Numbered from the stretch's first letter, positions 17,912 through 27,368 are shown. The stretch is DNA of 64,000 nucleotides from Bacteroidales bacterium (GCA_022647615.1 JALCKZ010000001.1:46178-110177); one strand, 5' to 3'. The notes: generated by a model from the letters alone, not told the origin. Translations and numbers: made by a program.

Positions 17912-17919
17912 TATATTTG
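17912..17919 (+). promoter_or_regulatory. -7 element for the DUF1573 gene
   Basis: TATATTTG fits TAnnTTTG. Initiation near 17926 leaves only about 5 nt before the ATG at 17931 but 23 nt before the in-frame ATG at 17949, favouring the latter as start. Confidence 0.5.
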
Positions 17920-17930
17920 TAAGGTACGCT

Positions 17931-19070
17931 ATGAAAGTTATTCACAAAATGTTAAAAAAGAGCAAAAAAGTATCTGTCGCGACAGTTAAATTATTCATTA
18001 TAAGCATATTTGCAGTGGCAGCAATTATGTCGCAGCCGCTGTGCGCGGCAGCTCAGACAGGCCACACCATTGCACTTAGATTTAATGAAGTAGTTCATAA
18101 CTTTGGTAAAATATCCATTGACTCAGGGGCGCAAAAATGCCAGTTTGTTTTTACAAATGTAAGTTCCTCTCCGGTTGCAATAAGCAACGTTCTGGCCTCA
18201 TGCGGCTGCACCGTTCCATCATGGAGCAAAGCGCCAATCAAGCCTGGGGAAAAGGGTATAATAAAGGTTACTTTTTTGAATGACCAGGGACCGTACCCTT
18301 TTGATAAAACGCTGTCTGTCTATACCACAGCCTCTCAAAAGCCTATAATGCTGAGAATTACAGGAGTTGTGTATGAAAAAGACCGCCCCCTCGCTGAGTC
18401 ATTCCCGGCAAAATTCGGCCCGCTTGGAATGAAAGTTTATGCGCAGGATGCGGGGCAAATAGAGCAGGGACTCTACAAAATTCTTGGAGAGAATATTGTT
18501 AATCTAAGCAACGCAAAAGTTACAGTAAAATTTGTCAACCCTTCTAAAGGTCTGACAATTAAAGTTTCCCCATCCGTACTTGGACCCGGGGACGTTGGAA
18601 AGATTACATACCAAATTAATACAAAAGCAGCAATACATTGGGGGACAACAAGATATACCGCAGATATTGTTTGCAACGGAAAAGTTGTACGTCCAAAGTT
18701 TTTGGCAGAATGCATGATTCTAACCCCCTATTCCTCTCTAAGCAGGGAGCAGATAGAAAACGGGCCTGAACTTTTTGCCGATTCCAGTACGTACAATTTT
18801 GGAACAGCAAGAGTTTTTCAAAAAATTAAGGCTGTATTTACCGCTAAGAATTCCGGGTTAAAACCGCTGCGAATATATAAAGTTGAGACAAACGGAGCAT
18901 CTATAAAAGTTGACTGCCCATCCTATGTGCGTGCAGGTAAGAAAGTTACAATCACGGCAATTGCAACTCCGCTAAAGAGGAATTCTGATGAAGTGTTTAC
19001 AATAACTTTGGTTACAAATTCACCGGAGAGACCGCTGGTTAATTTGTTTATGAGCGGTTCCGTTAAGTAG
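17931..19070 (+). CDS. DUF1573 domain-containing secreted protein
   Basis: Exported protein of unknown function, 379 aa (373 if the start is ATG 17949, which the promoter position favours). The signal peptide runs to about residue 42 (LFIISIFAVAAIMSQPLCAAAQ). The DUF1573 Ig-like domain follows, with the characteristic EVVHNFGKI, VFTNVSSSPVAISNVLASCGCTVP and KPGEKGIIKVTF. A second copy of the fold, without the CGCT motif, occupies about 265-379 (STYNFGTARV...GLKPLRIYKVETNG). It is followed at 14 bp by meaB. The palindrome CTGTCGCGACAG (17974-17985) falls within the signal-peptide coding region. Confidence 0.88.
   Translation: MKVIHKMLKKSKKVSVATVKLFIISIFAVAAIMSQPLCAAAQTGHTIALRFNEVVHNFGKISIDSGAQKCQFVFTNVSSSPVAISNVLASCGCTVPSWSKAPIKPGEKGIIKVTFLNDQGPYPFDKTLSVYTTASQKPIMLRITGVVYEKDRPLAESFPAKFGPLGMKVYAQDAGQIEQGLYKILGENIVNLSNAKVTVKFVNPSKGLTIKVSPSVLGPGDVGKITYQINTKAAIHWGTTRYTADIVCNGKVVRPKFLAECMILTPYSSLSREQIENGPELFADSSTYNFGTARVFQKIKAVFTAKNSGLKPLRIYKVETNGASIKVDCPSYVRAGKKVTITAIATPLKRNSDEVFTITLVTNSPERPLVNLFMSGSVK
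17974..17985. repeat. Perfect palindrome CTGTCGCGACAG
   Basis: Two overlapping CTGTCGCGA half sites, inside the 5' end of the DUF1573 gene. Two identical palindromes are at 42878-42889 and 60049-60060. Confidence 0.6.
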
Positions 19071-19084
19071 TAATATTTAAAAAT

Positions 19085-20224
19085 ATGAGCAGAACAACAG
19101 ATAACTGGCCACCTAAAAAGAGTGAAGAGCCTAACACCGCATTATTTGAAAATGAGGGTGTTAAACCGCTTCCTTCAGTTAACCCCTATGTTAAAAATTT
19201 CTTTAAGAAAAAGCAGAAAGAGATGACCGCGGAGGATTATCTTAAGGGTATTTTTGCAGGTGACACTTCTGTACTTGGCCGTGCTATCACATTAGTGGAG
19301 AGCTCATTAGCGGAGGACAGGGATATTGCAAAACAATTAATCATAGGTTGCCAGGAACATGTTCGCAAGAGCAAAGTAAAGACAATGAGGATTGGAATTA
19401 CGGGAGTGCCCGGTGCCGGAAAGAGCACATTTATAGAGGCTTTCGGGAGCTATATAACATCCCGCGGTCATAAGCTTGCCGTACTTGCAATTGACCCTAC
19501 CAGCGAGAGAAGCAAGGGGAGCATTCTTGGAGACAAAACTAGAATGGAGACTTTGGCCAATGACCCTAATGCTTTTATAAGGCCCACACCTACAGGAGGT
19601 TCACTCGGCGGAGTTTCACGCAAAACCAGGGAGACAATTGTACTTTGTGAGGCGGCCGGATATGATGTAGTTTTCATTGAGACCGTTGGCGTAGGCCAAA
19701 GCGAAACAGCTGTTCACTCAATGAGCGATTTCTTTTTGCTTCTGATGCTTTCAGGCGCCGGTGATGATTTGCAGGGGATAAAAAGAGGCATTATGGAGAT
19801 GAGCGATTTAATAGCAATTACCAAAGCGGACGGAAGCAATACGGATAAGGCAGAAGGAGCAAAAGCTCTTTATGCCAGCGCATTGCATCTATTTCCTCCT
19901 ACTGATTCAGGATGGGTTCCAACTGCCGTAACATCTTCCGCCGTTACCAAAAAAGGGCTGCCTGAAATTTTGAAAAAAATAGAGGAGTATTTTAAACTTG
20001 TTAAGAAAAACGGATACTATGAATACCGTCGCAGAGAACAGGCAAAATACTGGATGTACGAGAGCATAAATGAAGAGCTGCGCAATAAATTCTATGACAA
20101 TCCCGCTATTGCGGCGGCGCTGCAAAAATATGAAGATAAGGTACTTGCAGGAAAAGTAGATTCATTCCTTGCAGCTGAAAAATTGATGGAGCTTTACAAA
20201 GAGCAAATTGAGCACGTACATTAA
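19085..20224 (+). CDS. meaB: MeaB/ArgK GTPase, methylmalonyl-CoA mutase chaperone
   Basis: G3E-type P-loop GTPase that protects and reloads adenosylcobalamin-dependent methylmalonyl-CoA mutase. 379 aa. Walker A GVPGAGKST (near residues 105-113), DPTSERSKGSILGDKTRM, the VGVGQSE switch, and ITKADGSN for base recognition are present. The N-terminal 60 residues are polar and the C-terminal helix supports dimerisation. The mutase genes are not in the window, so the link is by family. Its last 17 bp overlap the start of the permease gene, indicating translational coupling. Confidence 0.94.
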   Translation: MSRTTDNWPPKKSEEPNTALFENEGVKPLPSVNPYVKNFFKKKQKEMTAEDYLKGIFAGDTSVLGRAITLVESSLAEDRDIAKQLIIGCQEHVRKSKVKTMRIGITGVPGAGKSTFIEAFGSYITSRGHKLAVLAIDPTSERSKGSILGDKTRMETLANDPNAFIRPTPTGGSLGGVSRKTRETIVLCEAAGYDVVFIETVGVGQSETAVHSMSDFFLLLMLSGAGDDLQGIKRGIMEMSDLIAITKADGSNTDKAEGAKALYASALHLFPPTDSGWVPTAVTSSAVTKKGLPEILKKIEEYFKLVKKNGYYEYRRREQAKYWMYESINEELRNKFYDNPAIAAALQKYEDKVLAGKVDSFLAAEKLMELYKEQIEHVH

Positions 20225-21326
20225 CATAATACTTGAGGCGCTGCGCAACGCAATTATGATTACGGGTCTTGTAATCATAATGATGCTGCTGATTGAGTAT
20301 CTGAACATTGAGAGCCGCGGCAAATGGTTCTCAAAACTAAAGGATTCCAAGCCAAAGCAAATTTTGCTTGGCTCTTTTCTTGGCGTAATCCCGGGATGCG
20401 TCGGAGGTTTTGCGGCAGTATCCCTTTTTACCCACAACCTTTTGAGCCTTGGCGCTCTTACGGCAATGATGGCGGCATCAGCTGGTGATGAGGCATTTGT
20501 AATACTCGCGACAGTTCCAGGAAAAGCTCCGCTGCTTTTTGCACTCCTTCTTGCATGCGGAATTGGAATAGGATTTCTTGTTGATTATGTGCTATTTAAG
20601 AAGCCGCACAATAAAGTCTGCGATGAAGAATATGAAATTCACAAGGGCGAGGACTCAAGCGTTCCGTCAATATTCAAAGCTGATTCTTACAAAGTTATGA
20701 TGCATCCCAGCAAGGAGAGATTGCTGCTTCTTGCGGGAATTGCAATTTTTATTGCCGCAATATTTTCCGGAGTTTTTACAGAGGCCGATGTTTCAGCCTC
20801 CTCAAATGCAGCAGCTTCTGCAGGCGGAGAAAATCTGTCGGGACATAAATTTGTCCTAAATTTATTTAATGAAAAATGGCTGGATTACTTCTTCGCCGCA
20901 GTGAGCGTCATCACTATCTTCCTGACTGCCACTGCAAAAGAGCATTTCATACAAGAACACATCTGGCATCATCTGATAAAAAAACATCTGCCTCCCGTTT
21001 TCCTGTGGAGCTTTGGAGCGCTGGTAATCTGCGGGTTGCTGATGATGAAGGTAGATTTGAACGCGCTGGTAAGCAACTATATGCCGCTTGTGATTTTGAT
21101 GGCGGTGCTGGTTGGAATCATTCCGGAGAGCGGGCCGCACATGATTTTTGTGCTGCTGTTTGCTAACGGTACGCTCCCCTTTTACATCCTGCTGGTCAAC
21201 TCATTAGTACAAGAGGGACATGTAAGTTTGCCGCTGCTTGCAGGGAGCAAGTCTGCGTGGGTAAAGGCCAAAGCCGTGAATGCCGCGGCCGGGCTTATAA
21301 TAGGATTTTTATGTTGGATTTTATAA
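20208..21326 (+). CDS. Putative 10-TM heavy-metal exporter (ArsP_2-like), TTG start
   Basis: Polytopic inner-membrane protein, 372 aa. Recognised as the ArsP_2/putative manganese or heavy-metal transporter family from MLLIEYLN near the start, GVIPGCVGGFAAVSLF (about 62-77), the repeat-like GIIPESGPHMIFV (about 304-316), and 8-10 hydrophobic segments. The two GxIPxxG motifs mark an internal duplication. Start: frame opens with TTG at 20208, overlapping meaB by 17 bp; the next in-frame ATG (20256) would delete part of the first helix. A hydrophilic loop at about 140-165 and an Ala/Ser-rich loop near 200 vary in such proteins. The transported ion is uncertain. Confidence 0.78.
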   Translation: MSTYINIILEALRNAIMITGLVIIMMLLIEYLNIESRGKWFSKLKDSKPKQILLGSFLGVIPGCVGGFAAVSLFTHNLLSLGALTAMMAASAGDEAFVILATVPGKAPLLFALLLACGIGIGFLVDYVLFKKPHNKVCDEEYEIHKGEDSSVPSIFKADSYKVMMHPSKERLLLLAGIAIFIAAIFSGVFTEADVSASSNAAASAGGENLSGHKFVLNLFNEKWLDYFFAAVSVITIFLTATAKEHFIQEHIWHHLIKKHLPPVFLWSFGALVICGLLMMKVDLNALVSNYMPLVILMAVLVGIIPESGPHMIFVLLFANGTLPFYILLVNSLVQEGHVSLPLLAGSKSAWVKAKAVNAAAGLIIGFLCWIL

Positions 21327-21336
21327 ACGATATATT

Positions 21337-21714
21337 ATGAAAAAAGTAGTAGCATCACCAAAAGCGCCGGCAGCTGTAGGAACTTACAGCCAGGCAATTA
21401 TAGCGGATAACACATTGTATGCAAGCGGTCAGCTTCCAATTGACCCTGCAACAGGAAATTTTGTAAAGGGCGGCTTCAAAGAGCAACTTGCACAGTCCCT
21501 TACTAACCTTAAAAATGTTTTGGAATCTGAAAATTACAAGCTTTCAGACGCAGTAAAGGTTACCGTGTATCTATCTGACATGTCTAACTTTGCATCATTA
21601 AATGAAGTTTATGCAAAATTCTTTGCACAACCTTACCCTGCACGCGTAGCATTTGAGGTTGCCGCGCTGCCAAAGGGTGCATTAGTGGAAGTTGATTTGA
21701 TTGCTGTAAAATAG
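21337..21714 (+). CDS. ridA: RidA family reactive-intermediate deaminase
   Basis: 125-aa RidA (YjgF/YER057c/UK114) protein that hydrolyses reactive 2-aminoacrylate and related enamines made by PLP enzymes. It has family hallmarks: the N-terminal APAAVGTYSQAI, LYASGQLPIDP, the YLSDMSNFASLNEVYAKFF stretch, and the C-terminal catalytic-arginine region YPARVAFEVAALPKGALVEVDLIA (Arg near 106 and the carboxylate-facing Glu near 121). Length is exactly as expected. It follows the permease by 10 bp and precedes a strong terminator, so it ends the DUF1573-meaB-permease-ridA transcript. Confidence 0.95.
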   Translation: MKKVVASPKAPAAVGTYSQAIIADNTLYASGQLPIDPATGNFVKGGFKEQLAQSLTNLKNVLESENYKLSDAVKVTVYLSDMSNFASLNEVYAKFFAQPYPARVAFEVAALPKGALVEVDLIAVK

Positions 21715-21723
21715 TATGCGCGG

Positions 21724-21750
21724 AGCTGCATGCTCCGTATGATCGCGGAC
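21724..21750 (+). repeat. Structured repeat, decayed fragment D
   Basis: Only the 3' box remains: GCTCCGTATGATCGCGGAC (21732-21750) compared with GCTCCCTACGGTCGCGGGC in copy B, followed as in B by an AAAAAAAATAAC-type terminator and the CCTTGTTATC tail. GGAGC-TGCAT-GCTCC forms a small hairpin. Confidence 0.6.
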
Positions 21751-21788
21751 AAAAAAAATAACAGGCATCTCTGCCTGTTATTTTTTTT
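21751..21788. terminator. Bidirectional terminator between ridA and rho
   Basis: AATAACAGGCA-TCTC-TGCCTGTTATT stem with flanking A and T runs. It serves the convergent ridA (+) and rho (-) transcripts. CCTTGTTATC follows at 21790-21799. Confidence 0.88.
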
Positions 21789-21807
21789 GCCTTGTTATCA
21801 ATGATTT

Positions 21808-23958
21808 TTACTTCAATTCATCGCCATTCATTGAGATTAGGAACTCCTCGTTGCTGTTAGTACGCTCCAGGCGGCTCTTCATAAATTCCATTGCCTCAAC
21901 GCTGGTCATATCTGACAAGTGGTTGCGCAGAATCCATGTACGACGCAGAGTCTCAGGGTCTAGCAACAAATCATCACGACGGGTTGAACTCAATGTGACG
22001 TCAACTGCAGGGAATACTCTCTTGTTGGAAAGCTTGCGGTCCAGCTGAAGTTCCATGTTGCCGGTTCCCTTGAATTCCTCAAAGATAACCTCATCCATCT
22101 TAGAGCCGGTATCAATCAAAGCTGTCGCGATAATAGTAAGAGAGCCTCCGTTCTCAACGTTACGCGCCGCTCCGAAAAATCTCTTTGGCTTGTGCAAAGC
22201 ATTTGCATCTACGCCGCCGCTAAGTACCTTGCCGCTAGCAGGTTGCACGGTATTATAAGCACGCGCCAAACGCGTAATTGAATCCAGCAAAATGACAACA
22301 TCATGGCCGCACTCAACAAGTCTCTTGGACTTTTCAAGCACAATGTTTGCAACCTTTACGTGTCTCTCCGCAGGTTCATCAAATGTTGACGCAACAACCT
22401 CAGCCTTAACGCTTCTGGCCATATCGGTAACCTCCTCCGGACGTTCGTCTATAAGCAAAACTATCAGGTAAACTTCCGGATGATTATCGGCAATAGCATT
22501 TGCTATCTCCTTAAGCAGCACTGTCTTACCAGTTTTTGGCTGTGCAACTATCAAACCTCTCTGTCCTTTTCCTATAGGGGTAAACATATCTACAACTCTG
22601 CAAGACAGATTGTTATGTCCATTCTTTATAATCTCAAACTTTTCATTTGGAAACAGCGGAGTTAAGAAATCAAATGGAACTCTGTCTCTTATGAACGCGG
22701 GGTCTCTGCCGTTAATTTGGTCAATCTTAACCAAAGGAAAATATTTATCTCCCTCTCTTGGAGGTTTAATTTCTCCAAATACAGTGTCACCGGTCTTAAG
22801 TCCGAACAATTTAATTTGGGACTGTGAAACATAAATATCATCAGGAGAATTCAAATAGTTGTAATCAGGAGAGCGCAGGAATCCATACCCGTCCGGCATA
22901 ATTTCCAAAACTCCGTTGGCCTTCACAACTCCCTCAAACTCAATCTTTGAGATTGCCTGCTGCTGAGCATTGCCATTCTGCGGAACATTTCCATTTTGCT
23001 GAGCGTTGCCGTTCTGCTGTCCGCCGACATTCTGCTGTCCGTTGCCGTTCTGCTGTCCGCCGACATTCTGCTGCCCGTTGCCGTTCTGAGAAGCGCCATT
23101 TTGCTGGCGGCTATGCAAGTGATTCTGCTGATGCTGTCTGTTCTGACCTGCATTCATATTATTATTCCCGACAGTCTGATTGGCTGCGGAATTATTTCCA
23201 ACATTCTGACTAACTACAGGATTGTTTCCAATATTCTGACCGGCAGCCTGATTCTGATTAGCACTCTGATTCTGCTGTGGCTCTTCATAAATCTGTTCCT
23301 GAGAAGTCTGCTCATTTATAAAAGCATCCTCGCTGGCGAACAAATCCTGAGGCTGCTCAACTCTCTGACGGGCAGGCTGTTGTGCCGGCTGAGCCGCAGA
23401 ACGCTGCTGTGCAGGTTGATCTGCAGGGCGCTGCTGTGCAGGTTGAGCTGCAGGGCGCTGCTGTGCAGGTTGTGCTGCAGAACGCTGCTGTGCAGGTTGT
23501 GCTGCAGAACGCTGCTGTGCAGGTTGAGTTGCAGGACCTTGTGCAGGTTGAACTGCAGACTGCTGAGCAGATTGAGCAGGCTGCTGCTGAACCCCTTTAC
23601 GTCCGCCCCTCTTTTGCACACCCTGGCCCTTTGCATTTTGACCTTTGACATTCTGAGACTGCTCATTTCTGGCATTCTGAACAGGACGGCCTCCGGTCGC
23701 AGCGCTAACAGGTTCTCTCTGTGTAATAGCACCTTGCGGCTGAACAGTTATAACTGATTTGCTCTTGGTTATTCTCTCGCGCGGTTTTCTCTTTGGTCTC
23801 TCAATTGGCTTATCGGCAGCCTGAAGAGCTTGCTCATCTAAAATTTTATAAATGAGGTCCTCCTGAGAAAGAGATTTTGCCTTAGCTACATTCAGCTTGT
23901 CGGCAATAGCCAGCAGCTCATCCAAGCTCTTGGCTTTCAATTCAATAATATCGTACAT
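21808..23958 (-). CDS. rho: Transcription termination factor Rho with low-complexity insertion
   Basis: RNA-dependent hexameric ATPase that ends transcription. 716 aa against about 420 in E. coli. The N-terminus [23 protein letters not shown] is a Rho N domain. A low-complexity insert (about 60-345) follows, with QPAQQR(S/P)AA units repeated about six times and [15 protein letters not shown] repeats. The RNA-binding cold-shock fold ([21 protein letters not shown]), Walker [13 protein letters not shown] and Walker [17 protein letters not shown] are intact. I use the ATG at 23958: the frame extends 12 codons further, but typical Rho starts with this motif. Such inserts occur in Bacteroidota Rho proteins. 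Confidence 0.93.
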   Translation of the reverse strand: MYDIIELKAKSLDELLAIADKLNVAKAKSLSQEDLIYKILDEQALQAADKPIERPKRKPRERITKSKSVITVQPQGAITQREPVSAATGGRPVQNARNEQSQNVKGQNAKGQGVQKRGGRKGVQQQPAQSAQQSAVQPAQGPATQPAQQRSAAQPAQQRSAAQPAQQRPAAQPAQQRPADQPAQQRSAAQPAQQPARQRVEQPQDLFASEDAFINEQTSQEQIYEEPQQNQSANQNQAAGQNIGNNPVVSQNVGNNSAANQTVGNNNMNAGQNRQHQQNHLHSRQQNGASQNGNGQQNVGGQQNGNGQQNVGGQQNGNAQQNGNVPQNGNAQQQAISKIEFEGVVKANGVLEIMPDGYGFLRSPDYNYLNSPDDIYVSQSQIKLFGLKTGDTVFGEIKPPREGDKYFPLVKIDQINGRDPAFIRDRVPFDFLTPLFPNEKFEIIKNGHNNLSCRVVDMFTPIGKGQRGLIVAQPKTGKTVLLKEIANAIADNHPEVYLIVLLIDERPEEVTDMARSVKAEVVASTFDEPAERHVKVANIVLEKSKRLVECGHDVVILLDSITRLARAYNTVQPASGKVLSGGVDANALHKPKRFFGAARNVENGGSLTIIATALIDTGSKMDEVIFEEFKGTGNMELQLDRKLSNKRVFPAVDVTLSSTRRDDLLLDPETLRRTWILRNHLSDMTSVEAMEFMKSRLERTNSNEEFLISMNGDELK
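23390..23560. repeat. Tandem repeats within rho
   Basis: Imperfect 27-bp units encoding QPAQQRSAA or QPAQQRPAA, about six in a row. This is a repeat-length-variable coding region and gives long spurious open frames on the opposite strand. Confidence 0.75.
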
Positions 23959-24060
23959 TAAGATTTTAATATGTGGATGCAACTCGCATCCCAAAGTTTA
24001 TTACTATAGAAATTTCTGATTAAACAAATGAACGCACAAGCGTGATTCCCTTGCGCAACA

Positions 24061-24090
24061 CAAATATACAACTTTTTTTCTCATTGCAAA
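24061..24090 (-). promoter_or_regulatory. Promoter of rho
   Basis: On minus: TTTG (24090-24087), 18-bp spacer, TATATTTG (24068-24061). A leader of about 95 nt contains the hairpin GGATGC-GAGTT-GCATCC (23991-23975) just before the start codon, a possible site for Rho autoregulation. Confidence 0.5.
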
Positions 24091-24159
24091 ATTTCTTTTT
24101 CTGCTTCTATCAAGCAAAGTCCGCATTGCGGACTGTGAAGCATTCCTCCAAGTTTGCAT

Positions 24160-24266
24160 GTGCCGCTTTGCGTCACATGCAGAGCAATGCGCTACAAAGC
24201 AGCGCATTGCAAAGTGGTTTAACGCGGCTACCGCCGCGGAAAGGCACGCTCCCTATGGTCGCGGGC
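24160..24266 (+). repeat. Structured intergenic repeat, copy C
   Basis: Hairpin 0 CATGTG...CACATG (with inner CGC-TTT-GCG), linker CAGAG, hairpin 1 AATGCGCT-ACAAAGC-AGCGCATT, linker GTGGTTTAA, hairpin 2 GCGGC-TACC-GCCGC, then GCACGCTCCCTATGGTCGCG (one difference from copy B). Stems of hairpins 0, 1 and 2 all differ from copy B yet pair perfectly. No terminator follows this copy. Confidence 0.8.
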
Positions 24267-24501
24267 CTGCGGCCTCGGGGACATACGGTCACGAGCTTAC
24301 GACCTTGGGTACAAGCGTAACTGTCTGATCTGGGGTAGTCTGGGGCAATATTGAAAATCAGACAGTTACAAAACATTGCTGATTTAAAATTGAGATCTTC
24401 CGTAATGTACTGATATACAAAGCCCCCTATGAGTATACATGCTTGGAAAGCCTGCGGCCATATAGAAATACGCAGCTGCGCAGATATAATTAACGGGAAA
24501 G
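24267..24501. other. Intergenic region with 13-bp inverted repeat
   Basis: Between repeat C and the lptD-like stop. GTAACTGTCTGAT (24317-24329) and ATCAGACAGTTAC (24357-24369) are perfect inverted repeats around a 27-nt loop containing TCTGGGG twice. No T-run follows on either strand, so it is not a standard terminator. Nothing else was seen. Confidence 0.6.
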
Positions 24502-27300
24502 TTATTTATCCCAGTAGGAAGCATTCTTCTTGTACTGAAGCAAATCAGCAAGCGCAGAAGCATTTGCAGAAATCCTAAAGCTCCAGCTCTCCCATTTTCC
24601 ATTAGGAATCCAGGATATTGAAATTTGGAAACAGTGCAGACTGAATGACCCTGACAGCTGGGTAGTTGTCATTTTCATTTTGGTAAGGTCAAAGCCCGTA
24701 TTAAGGCTCACGCTCAAATCCTTATAAAGTTTTAGCTGAGAGCTGATTCCCAAAGTCATCGTATGATTGTTCTTGGTCAGCAGCTGGTCATTTGCATATT
24801 GGTAAGATTTGCTGTAAGAGTAACTGTAGCTGACGTTTACCGCCCAAGGCATAGAAGGATCATAATAATACACCCAACCTCCTGGAATATATTCTCCCGT
24901 AACAGGGTGGTAATAAATTCTTTGATAAGCACCATCTCCGGATGTGGAAACAGAGCCCGCAATTCCGCTGTTGGGATGATAATCCGCCCCCAGCTTGCTC
25001 TTTCCCTCTCCTGTGAAACTATATGAAGTTGAGAAACTTGCATTAACAAGGCGAGCCAGTCTAAAGCCTCCTTCCTGCACAATGTTCAGCTTATTTATCC
25101 TGACGCCCTGGCTGTTTATGGCATAAGGGTCAAATGACATATTTCCGGACAAAGCCATCTTGCCGAAGATTGTAGTAGTAGCGGAAACGCTTATGTTTGA
25201 GAGCCTTAAAGAGTCCGCAAGAAAATTATATGAACCGCTTATATTCAGCTGGTCTATAAGCTTAACCTTCTTTGTGCCTGTACCTGAAGTATCTGCCTTT
25301 GATTTTATTTTTGCCTCTATGTTGTTTCCAAATGAGAATGTCATTCCAGCGCTCTTGCCTGTTCCGGGAGGAGAGTAAATCTGTCCGGAGTATCTGTTGT
25401 ATAAAACTGCATGCTGAGTACCGCTCTTGTCAACGTAATTAAGTGTCTTATATCCATTTGAGGCAGTACCCATCTCCGGCTGATAGTTAAAACTTATTGT
25501 GGGAGTTATCATGTGCCTGATAGCCTGCAGTTTATGATTCTTCCCAAATTGGAACAATCCGTAAAGTCTTGTGGAAAGTCCAAGGCTAAATGCATAAGTT
25601 TGGGTAACTCCAAAGGTGCTGAACGGGTTAGAATACTCTGTTACAACCTGTTGCTTCTCCTGGTCAAAATACTCTTTAGCATCAGAGAAAAACCAGTTCA
25701 TTCCGTAAGAAATACCCGGAGACCCCTGAATATATTTAAATAAAGTAAACGTAGGGAGTCCTATTGAGATGTTATGCTGAAGTCCGTTTTTCATTTTGTT
25801 AAAGAAATTCGGCTTGCTAACATCTGAACTCTTAAAGTTCATTTTATTATCAAAATTAGCTGAGTAGTTGAAGGAAATAGTCTCATAAAATTTTTGCTTC
25901 CCAACCTGCACTTTTCTTCTGAAAGGATATATTCTGGCCACTGTAAAAGTAAGGTTTGGAAGAGTGACGGCATAAGAGCTGTCCCTGGAGTTCTGGCTAT
26001 GCAATGCGTTGATGGACAAAGAGAACGGTGTTCCAGCCCAAGCCTTTGTATAAGATATTGATGATGATATCTGGTTGGTCAGCGCCTTCTGTATAGTGGT
26101 TGAATTATATCTGCTGTTTGACGGACTGGAGAAATTTACAGAAGCCCTGAATGTAGTTCCAGGCTTTGCTTTTGAGTCCATTGCATGCGCCCAGTTCATT
26201 GAGAAGTTTGTAGTCTTGAAATAATCCGGAGAGCCTTTATCTCCCGTCTTATCAACAGAATACACGCCGCTGAAAGTTCCGGTATATCTGTACCTTTTGC
26301 TATATCTCATATTTGCATTAACCGCCCATGAGCCTCTTGTGTAAATATCACAAGTCGCGGCCAAATCCATGTGCTCTCCAAATACAAAGTAGTAACCTAA
26401 ACCTCTCAGATAGAAACCTCTGGCATTCTCCTCTCCATAAGTAGGAATTAAAATGCCGCCGCTTCTCTTGCTGATTCTAGGAACAAAACCAAATGGCAAA
26501 GCAAACGGAGTTGGGACGTCCTCTATCACAACATACGCGGGTCCGAACACGGTCTTTTTTACAACGCCGCTGTTAATCACCTTTGCTGCAGTCATTTGCA
26601 AATAAAAATGCGGAGGGTCCGCGTCGCAGGTAGTGTATCTGCCCTTAGAAATATTGATGGAATTATCGGGCATCTTCTTTATAAAATCTCCATGCACATA
26701 TCCCTCTCCCTCCTGCGTAACCATATTTCTAATCTTTGCCTTCTTGCTCTTGAAATTGTAGTAAACACTCTCCATTTCATAAGAGCTGTTCCCCTCTTTC
26801 ATCACCGGCAGGCCTTTCACTATTCCGGTACTATCCGGCAATCCCTTGGCAAACACGGTCTTAGTCTGCACATTATAGGCCATATAAGCGGAACTTATGG
26901 AAATATCTTCATACTTTACAGTCACATCTCCATAATAGTAAATCATTCTCTTGCCCTCTGTAAAATCCTCAACTATAGAATCTTTGGCTGTAGAGAACAC
27001 AGGCTCTTTAAGCGTGCTTATCTGTGCGGAATCTCTTAGAGAATCGCGTCCTAATGAGTCTATTTTATTCCCGACAGAATCTTTTCCAAATTGGAGCGTT
27101 GTATCTCTTAATCTTGCAGTGCGCCTGGTGGTGTCAAGTATTTTTGAGGAGATGGTGCTTGATGATGCAGCCTGTTCTGTTTTGACTTTGCCCCTCTTCC
27201 CTTTGTGGTTTTGGAGCATAGCTGAGCTGCGCATGCATAAAAAACAGCATGCCAGCACAAAACAAGTTGCTATGTAGGGTGATTTCTTAAAAGACATCAA
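24502..27300 (-). CDS. lptD: LptD-like outer-membrane LPS-assembly protein
   Basis: Outer-membrane protein expected to insert lipopolysaccharide into the outer leaflet, 932 aa. After an N-terminal hydrophobic signal segment and a 70-aa polar linker there is an OstA/LptA-like beta-jellyroll (about 110-245: MIYYYGDVTVKYEDISISSAYMAYN, GKGLPDSTG, MEGNSSYEME). The LptD barrel begins with DVPTPFALPFGFVPRISKRSGGILIPTYG. The remainder shows alternating aromatic beta strands to the C-terminus. It lacks the usual paired cysteines of proteobacterial LptD, as is common in Bacteroidota. Divergent from the amidase gene; the intergenic region holds a facing CTGTCGGG pair. Confidence 0.85.
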   Translation of the reverse strand: MMSFKKSPYIATCFVLACCFLCMRSSAMLQNHKGKRGKVKTEQAASSSTISSKILDTTRRTARLRDTTLQFGKDSVGNKIDSLGRDSLRDSAQISTLKEPVFSTAKDSIVEDFTEGKRMIYYYGDVTVKYEDISISSAYMAYNVQTKTVFAKGLPDSTGIVKGLPVMKEGNSSYEMESVYYNFKSKKAKIRNMVTQEGEGYVHGDFIKKMPDNSINISKGRYTTCDADPPHFYLQMTAAKVINSGVVKKTVFGPAYVVIEDVPTPFALPFGFVPRISKRSGGILIPTYGEENARGFYLRGLGYYFVFGEHMDLAATCDIYTRGSWAVNANMRYSKRYRYTGTFSGVYSVDKTGDKGSPDYFKTTNFSMNWAHAMDSKAKPGTTFRASVNFSSPSNSRYNSTTIQKALTNQISSSISYTKAWAGTPFSLSINALHSQNSRDSSYAVTLPNLTFTVARIYPFRRKVQVGKQKFYETISFNYSANFDNKMNFKSSDVSKPNFFNKMKNGLQHNISIGLPTFTLFKYIQGSPGISYGMNWFFSDAKEYFDQEKQQVVTEYSNPFSTFGVTQTYAFSLGLSTRLYGLFQFGKNHKLQAIRHMITPTISFNYQPEMGTASNGYKTLNYVDKSGTQHAVLYNRYSGQIYSPPGTGKSAGMTFSFGNNIEAKIKSKADTSGTGTKKVKLIDQLNISGSYNFLADSLRLSNISVSATTTIFGKMALSGNMSFDPYAINSQGVRINKLNIVQEGGFRLARLVNASFSTSYSFTGEGKSKLGADYHPNSGIAGSVSTSGDGAYQRIYYHPVTGEYIPGGWVYYYDPSMPWAVNVSYSYSYSKSYQYANDQLLTKNNHTMTLGISSQLKLYKDLSVSLNTGFDLTKMKMTTTQLSGSFSLHCFQISISWIPNGKWESWSFRISANASALADLLQYKKNASYWDK

Positions 27301-27310
27301 TATGCTACTC

Positions 27311-27342
27311 TTTGCACCACGGCTTAATTTTTAGTACTTTTG
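27311..27342 (+). promoter_or_regulatory. Promoter of the amidase gene
   Basis: TTTG (27311-27314), 20-bp spacer, TACTTTTG (27335-27342). The predicted initiation point near 27349 falls inside the inverted repeat at 27346-27368. Confidence 0.65.
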
Positions 27343-27345
27343 TAT

Positions 27346-27368
27346 CTGTCGGGACATAACCCGACAAG
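27346..27368. promoter_or_regulatory. Inverted CTGTCGGG pair at the amidase transcription start
   Basis: TGTCGGG-ACATAA-CCCGACA (27347-27366) is a 7-bp perfect inverted repeat containing one CTGTCGGGA. It lies between the amidase -7 element and the minus-strand -7 candidate TAAATTTG (27380-27373) of the lptD-like gene. Position fits an operator or a 5'-terminal mRNA hairpin. Confidence 0.55.

Noticed and set aside
22940..23560. Short regular repeats suggestive of a CRISPR array
   Set aside because: Units are in the rho reading frame, contiguous, and lack spacers.
22996..23757. 253-aa open frame on plus opposite rho, rich in Leu, Arg and Cys
   Set aside because: It is the shadow of the tandem Gln/Ala-coding repeats of rho on the other strand.
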